Shown: in pieces, positions 61,477 to 64,000 of the stretch
Numbering within the stretch: the stretch's first letter is position 1
Layout of the letters: every line of letters begins with the position of its first letter
From: Hoplostethus atlanticus
Lineage: Eukaryota > Chordata > Actinopteri > Trachichthyiformes > Trachichthyidae
Direction: 5' to 3'
NCBI GenBank assembly: GCA_034670405.1
Contig: JAXDDX010000011.1
Location: forward strand, 7,315,001-7,379,000
Length of the DNA: 64,000 nucleotides
The notes under the pieces: generated by a model
Seen by the model: only the letters and a program-made list of their open reading frames with translations
Told to the model about the DNA's origin: nothing
The model's database searches: none
Translations under genes and position numbers: made by a program

Positions 61477-61525
<49 letters not shown>
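61400..61525. repeat. CT-rich tracts
   Basis: Pyrimidine-rich sequence ending in a pure CT run (61482-61523). Confidence 0.95.
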
Positions 61526-61689
61526 GATCTGTGCTCAACCTCTCTCACTCTCATGTGCTTGATCTATCCTGTTTGGTGTCTTTCTGCCTTTCGCTGTTAT
61601 CCTAGCACTGTCCACTGTCTCTCTCCCTCCCCTTCACTGGCTGTTTCCATACACATTAAATATGATGCATGCACAGTTGTGTTCACCAC

Positions 61690-62022
61690 TTAGCATGATG
61701 CTAGTGGCCTACTATCACACTTAGTGTACGCTAAAGTGTTAACATGGAGCTTACTATAACTCAACATAGTGTATGCTAAAGTGTTAGCATGGAGCCTACT
61801 ATCACTCAACATTGTGTATGCTAAAGTGTTAGCATGGAGTTTACTATCACTCAACATAGTGTATGCTAAAGTGTTAGCATGGAGTCTACTATCACTCAAC
61901 ATAGTGTATGCTAAAGTGTTAACGTGGAGCCTACCATCACTCAACAATGTGTATGTTAAAGTGTTAGCATGGAGCCTACTATCACTAAACATAGTGTATG
62001 CTAAAGTGTTAGCATGGAGTCC
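61690..62022. repeat. 45-bp minisatellite, about 7 copies
   Basis: GTGTATGCTAAAGTGTTAGC starts recur at 61724, 61769, 61814, 61859, 61904, 61949 and 61994: an exact 45-bp period with a few substitutions per unit. The unit contains the imperfect palindrome GCTAAAGTGTTAGC. Because 45 is a multiple of 3, both strands show long repetitive open frames. Confidence 0.97.
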
Positions 62023-62029
62023 ATGTTCT

Positions 62030-62420
62030 CATCACTTAAGGGGAAAATTGACCAATGGGACAATTTCCTAAAAACTTGGTGTATTCTTTTAAATTAGTGC
62101 CCTCCTCCCTCATTGAGGACCTGCCAAAATGTTCTCACATGTCATTTTCTGGTGATTGTGCTCAGGACTTCTGGACCTCACAAGTAGAATGAAACACACA
62201 GTAGTTCTTGGTTAGTGTTCAAACACACACATATGTGCACATGCACACATGCACACACAACCTCATACACACACAGAACCCAGGGCCATGGCCATATCAA
62301 CAGATCTGAGGTGTAATCCAGTTAACAGAGTATCCCAAATGACTAAATTAATCAGAGAAATACTATCTGGCTCATCTCTCCCTCCTGCTTTGATGTGCAC
62401 ATGCACACACACACACACCC
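62030..62420. other. intergenic DNA
   Basis: Short CA stretches near 62223-62275; otherwise nothing recognised. Confidence 0.5.
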
Positions 62421-62428
62421 ACACGAGC

Positions 62429-62429
62429 G

Positions 62430-62471
<42 letters not shown>
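62429..62471. repeat. CA microsatellite
   Basis: A CA run with GCGC interruptions at its 5' end. Confidence 0.95.
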
Positions 62472-62474
<3 letters not shown>

Positions 62475-62639
62475 GAGGAATTAGAGCAGTGGAACATTGG
62501 TCTAACTGAGAAATTACTTTACCTGCTCTGATAATAAGGCCCCAAACCCATGAAGGGGCCTGTGAGATGCTATCACTATACTGACACCCCCAGGGAGGCA
62601 TAGAAACACACACACACACACACACCTCTCTGTTGTATA

Positions 62640-63400
62640 CATCAGAGTGAGAGATCAGAAAGATGCATTGATTCTCAACTCTAGATAGAGACTATAGCAG
62701 GAAGGAAGAACAATAATTTGTGTGTTGCTGTTGCACTTATGATGCAAGATTCTTCACCGGTGACATATTTTTGTAATTGATGATTTTATTTTGTAGATAC
62801 GATAGATGTTCAAATCAAATCTCCTCCAGATGTTGCAAACAACAACTTCAGACCAGAGCTGTATAGATTGTGCCTGCATAGAATTTTAATGGTGGGGAAC
62901 CTAATAAATATCACTGAAATATTAAAAGTGCAATTTAAAATATAAAAATAACATAATTTCATCATAATTTATAACATCATAATATGTATTTGTTTATCAG
63001 GTATCTATGACACAGAACTAGTGGACGGCTGTTGCAGCAGCTCTAGCACTCTTTTGCTTTCTATTATTACTCTCTTATTCTCCCACCATTTGCCTTTTTC
63101 TTTTTTTTCCCATGGTGCAACAGGAGCCAGTCACTGGTCGCTAATTGAAATTATGCATTTTCTGGGTTCCAGTTGCTCCTCAATGCTAGTCAGTGCTTGT
63201 CAGAGTTTTCCCCCCATAGTTTGTTTTGAGAGAATGATGCTCTCTCACCTCGTATTGAATGATGCTCGTTCACCCGGTGTTGCAGTCTCGTTAATGTTTT
63301 GCAGTGGCTAAGCAGTGTTTGCTAGCTCAAACTAAAAAAAAAAAAAGAGAAAAAAAAACATATACATTTATTTTATTTTATTTTTTTAAATATACATACA
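62640..63400. other. intergenic DNA
   Basis: AT-rich to 63000, then mixed. No gene or named repeat supported. Confidence 0.5.
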
Positions 63401-63416
63401 GTATATACTGTATATA

Positions 63417-63634
63417 TACAGTACTGTGCAAAGGTCTTAGGCACCCTACATTTTGTTTATATAAATTTGGTCTTAGATGTTTATTTTTTGTTTTCTGCAT
63501 TAGTGTTTTACATTACTGCTCTTTATAGTGTTTTTTTTTAATATTTAGAAACTTTTAATTTCATTATTTTTGAAAGCATCTTCACTTGACAGAATTTCTT
63601 TCACATGTGCCTAAGACTTTTGCACAGTAGTGTA
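63417..63634. mobile_element. MITE with 27-bp terminal inverted repeats
   Basis: The left end (63417-63443, core ACTGTGCAAAGGTCTTAGGC) and the reverse complement of the right end (63608-63634) match at 25 of 27 positions. The 218-bp element has TA at both edges, an AT-rich interior and no ORF. The GTGCAAAAGTCTTAGGCACC-type ends are a familiar Tc1/mariner-type fish MITE (recalled). Confidence 0.85.
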
Positions 63635-63749
63635 TATGTATATATTTTTTTGATTGAGCTAGCAAAGCAGTTTTGTGTACCAGCCGTGGAATGTATTAAG
63701 TTTGGGCAATGCTAAGAAACACTTTGACACACAGGCTACTATGTTATGC

Positions 63750-63830
63750 AGGCCCCCCAGGATTCAGCCCCCCAGGATTCAGCCCCCCAGGATTCAGCCC
63801 CCCAGGATTTGGCCCACCAGGATTCCACAA
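63750..63830. repeat. 15-bp tandem repeat
   Basis: About five copies of GCCCCCCAGGATTCA, the last two with changes. Confidence 0.95.
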
Positions 63831-64000
63831 TCGTGGAATTTTTGGATAGTAGAAAGTTCTTTTGTACAGTGTGCAATAAAGTTTTATAAAGTGGGTAGGT
63901 TGAATTTATCCCTCTGTTTGGTCAATACCTGTGGTATATATCCTATATACCACGCTTACCGTGGCAAGCGTCCATATTACTTAGCTGTAAATATCAGCAA

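Noticed and set aside
61690-62022. Possible CRISPR-like array
   Set aside because: The units are head-to-tail with no variable spacers. It is a eukaryotic minisatellite.
61690-62071. About 100-residue repetitive proteins on both strands
   Set aside because: They are translations of a 45-bp minisatellite whose period is a multiple of three. Open frames on both strands are expected without coding.

Overview
The window is vertebrate, almost certainly teleost fish, nuclear DNA. It has split genes with GT-AG introns, dense CA/GT and GA/CT microsatellites, broken Tc1-like transposons, a tRNA-derived SINE of the kind common in fish, and two genes of the vertebrate AP-2 transcription factor family. 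It contains no bacterial or phage-like system, no CRISPR array and no rRNA or tRNA gene. I cannot name the species.

Layout: 1-6446 is upstream DNA with repeats and some conserved-looking GC-balanced stretches. 6447-21164 holds tfap2d (AP-2 delta), eight coding exons on the + strand encoding 458 residues, with a 3' UTR to about 22.53 kb. 22.5-28.6 kb is a short, repeat-rich intergenic gap. 28877-42274 holds tfap2b (AP-2 beta), seven coding exons on the + strand encoding 437 residues, with a 3' UTR ending near 43.03 kb. 43-64 kb has no gene I can name. It is a mosaic of microsatellites, MITEs, two opposed Tc1-like transposase remnants, a SINE, a 45-bp minisatellite and several islands that look like conserved non-coding enhancers.

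The head-to-tail order tfap2d-tfap2b is the order I know from human 6p12. Both proteins should act in the nucleus as dimeric, sequence-specific DNA-binding factors through a basic helix-span-helix domain. tfap2b carries the N-terminal sumoylation-type motif (VKYE) and the PPPY transactivation motif; tfap2d lacks both. Exons 5 and 6 are the same length in the two genes (119 and 142 nt), as expected of tandem paralogues, but tfap2d has one extra intron in the last part of the helix-span-helix domain.

The most useful new observations are: (1) an alternative 9-codon first exon of tfap2b (MLVHSYSTT) at 30896-30922, which joins exon 2 in frame and matches the known alternative start of TFAP2A; (2) a roughly 160-nt imperfect inverted repeat just after the tfap2d stop codon, which would form a long hairpin in the mRNA; (3) a long upstream ORF that overlaps the tfap2d start out of frame; (4) an unassigned coding-like segment near 44.5 kb in a CpG-rich island; and (5) a small antisense ORF with a clear membrane segment in tfap2b intron 2. 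I see no evidence of a wholly novel gene system. Conservation and expression were not tested: all enhancer calls are by eye.
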